DNA from: RYN-111 sp046723735
GTDB taxonomy: Bacteria; Actinomycetota; Actinomycetes; Mycobacteriales; SCTD01
Length of the DNA: 38,363 nt
Direction of reading: 5' to 3'
Assembly (NCBI GenBank): GCA_046723735.1
Contig: JBKOVB010000130.1
Coordinates: 1-38,363, forward strand
Shown here: positions 38,101 through 38,363 of the stretch, in pieces
How positions within the stretch are numbered: the first letter of the stretch is position 1
Layout: the number at the start of each line of letters is the position of its first letter
Notes under the pieces: model-generated
The model's database searches: none
What the model was told of the DNA's origin: nothing
The model's input: the letters and a program-made list of their open reading frames with translations, nothing else
Position numbers and translations under genes: made by a program

Positions 38101-38363
38101 CCGACGGGCTCTTCCAAGGCCCCGGCCAGCGCGTCGGCCGTGAGGATCACCTGCCACGGCCGCGCCCCCGACCGGCTCAGCGCCTCCGCGACGCCGGCCC
38201 CGTCGGCGGGCGGCGTCCAGGCGACCCGCCGTACCGCCTCGGGCGGCACGAGGTTCTCCGTCGGGATGCGGTGCCGCTCCGACAGCTCCGTCAGCGCGGC
38301 GCGCGCCCGCGCGAGCCGGCGCGCGGCCACCGGATCGCGCTCGGCCCAGCGGCTGGCCGCGGG
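38097..38363 (-). CDS. rnd: Ribonuclease D, C-terminal HRDC part (5' end outside window)
   Basis: The frame is open from the window edge down to the stop at 38097 and shows 88 residues. The stretch WAERDPVAARRLARARAALTELSERHRIPTENLVPPEAVRRVAW is typical of the HRDC region of actinobacterial RNase D. PPADGAGVAEALSRSGARPWQVILTADALAGAL follows. The catalytic DEDD exonuclease domain would lie beyond the window. RNase D trims the 3' ends of tRNA precursors. Its stop overlaps the GNAT start. Confidence 0.8.
   Translation of the reverse strand, partial: PAASRWAERDPVAARRLARARAALTELSERHRIPTENLVPPEAVRRVAWTPPADGAGVAEALSRSGARPWQVILTADALAGALEEPVG

Noticed and set aside
1..38363. CRISPR arrays, tRNA genes, insertion sequences, prophage or replication origin
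   Set aside because: I looked for spaced direct repeats, transposase motifs, integrases and tRNA-like ends on both strands and saw none; a dedicated scan could still find weak cases.

Overview
The window is very GC-rich, uses many GTG starts and is densely packed with chromosomal genes on both strands. Gene content and order point to an Actinomycetota chromosome. FadD15, SRPBCC protein, ArsA-like ATPase, PlsC-type acyltransferase, RNase AS, class II DAHP synthase and a PknB/PknL-type kinase also lie near one another in Mycobacterium tuberculosis (Rv2176-Rv2187 area) and Streptomyces (SCO2108-SCO2131 area); this comparison is from memory. The species cannot be named from the sequence. I see no phage, insertion sequence, CRISPR array, tRNA or rRNA, and no gene-free stretch longer than about 300 bases.

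Layout. 1-1184 (-): the end of a Tad/Flp pilus-type pair (TadE-like, then a TadG-like gene cut by the window edge). 1296-4592 (-): long-chain acyl-CoA synthetase followed at once by a multi-pass ABC-2-like membrane protein. 4710-9882 (+): zinc-ribbon membrane protein, metallophosphoesterase, SRPBCC protein, ArsA-like ATPase, small Cys-rich protein, ROK glucokinase, carbamate kinase. 9879-12417 (-): alpha/beta hydrolase, small membrane protein and a TIGR00300 (LOR/SDH) protein. 12585-13325 (+): PlsC acyltransferase. 13332-19200 (-): DUF1028 protein, glycerol kinase and a giant cyclase/AAA/TPR-like regulator. 19220-19705 (+): RNase AS. 19825-20865 (-): secreted RlpA-like protein. 20936-23416 (+): phosphofructokinase with PPi-type residues, then class II DAHP synthase. 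23420-25904 (-): sigma/anti-sigma-like membrane protein and a PQQ-type sugar dehydrogenase lipoprotein. 25955-26941 (+): threonine aldolase. 26938-28079 (-): a second, type I-beta DAHP synthase behind a short leader ORF that reads W-Y-G-F. 28137-28763 (+): sulfite-oxidase-like enzyme. 28791-33373 (-): EamA transporter, endonuclease IV, PASTA kinase and LysM/transglycosylase protein. 33511-35925 (+): TPP riboswitch, thiG, thiH and a small alpha/beta-barrel protein. 35974-37580 (-): iron permease EfeU and a two-cupredoxin lipoprotein behind an iron-box-like site. 37657-38363 (-): GNAT acetyltransferase and the end of RNase D.

Functional themes. Central carbon metabolism (glucokinase, glycerol kinase, PPi-type PFK) sits beside the entry to aromatic amino acid synthesis, which has two unrelated DAHP synthases, one with an apparent aromatic-sensing attenuator. 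Cell envelope genes (PASTA kinase, LysM/SLT, RlpA-like, PlsC, FadD) form a second theme. Iron uptake and thiamin synthesis carry recognisable cis-regulatory elements. Many genes have a TAnnnT-like -10 hexamer 6-8 bases before the start codon and no Shine-Dalgarno sequence, which suggests widespread leaderless transcription.

The strongest candidates for a second look are the W-Y-G-F leader, the EfeU plus bi-cupredoxin pair, the PPi-type PFK, the sigma/anti-sigma fusion, the cyclase domain lacking its transition-state residues, and the convergent carbamate kinase/TIGR00300 pair.
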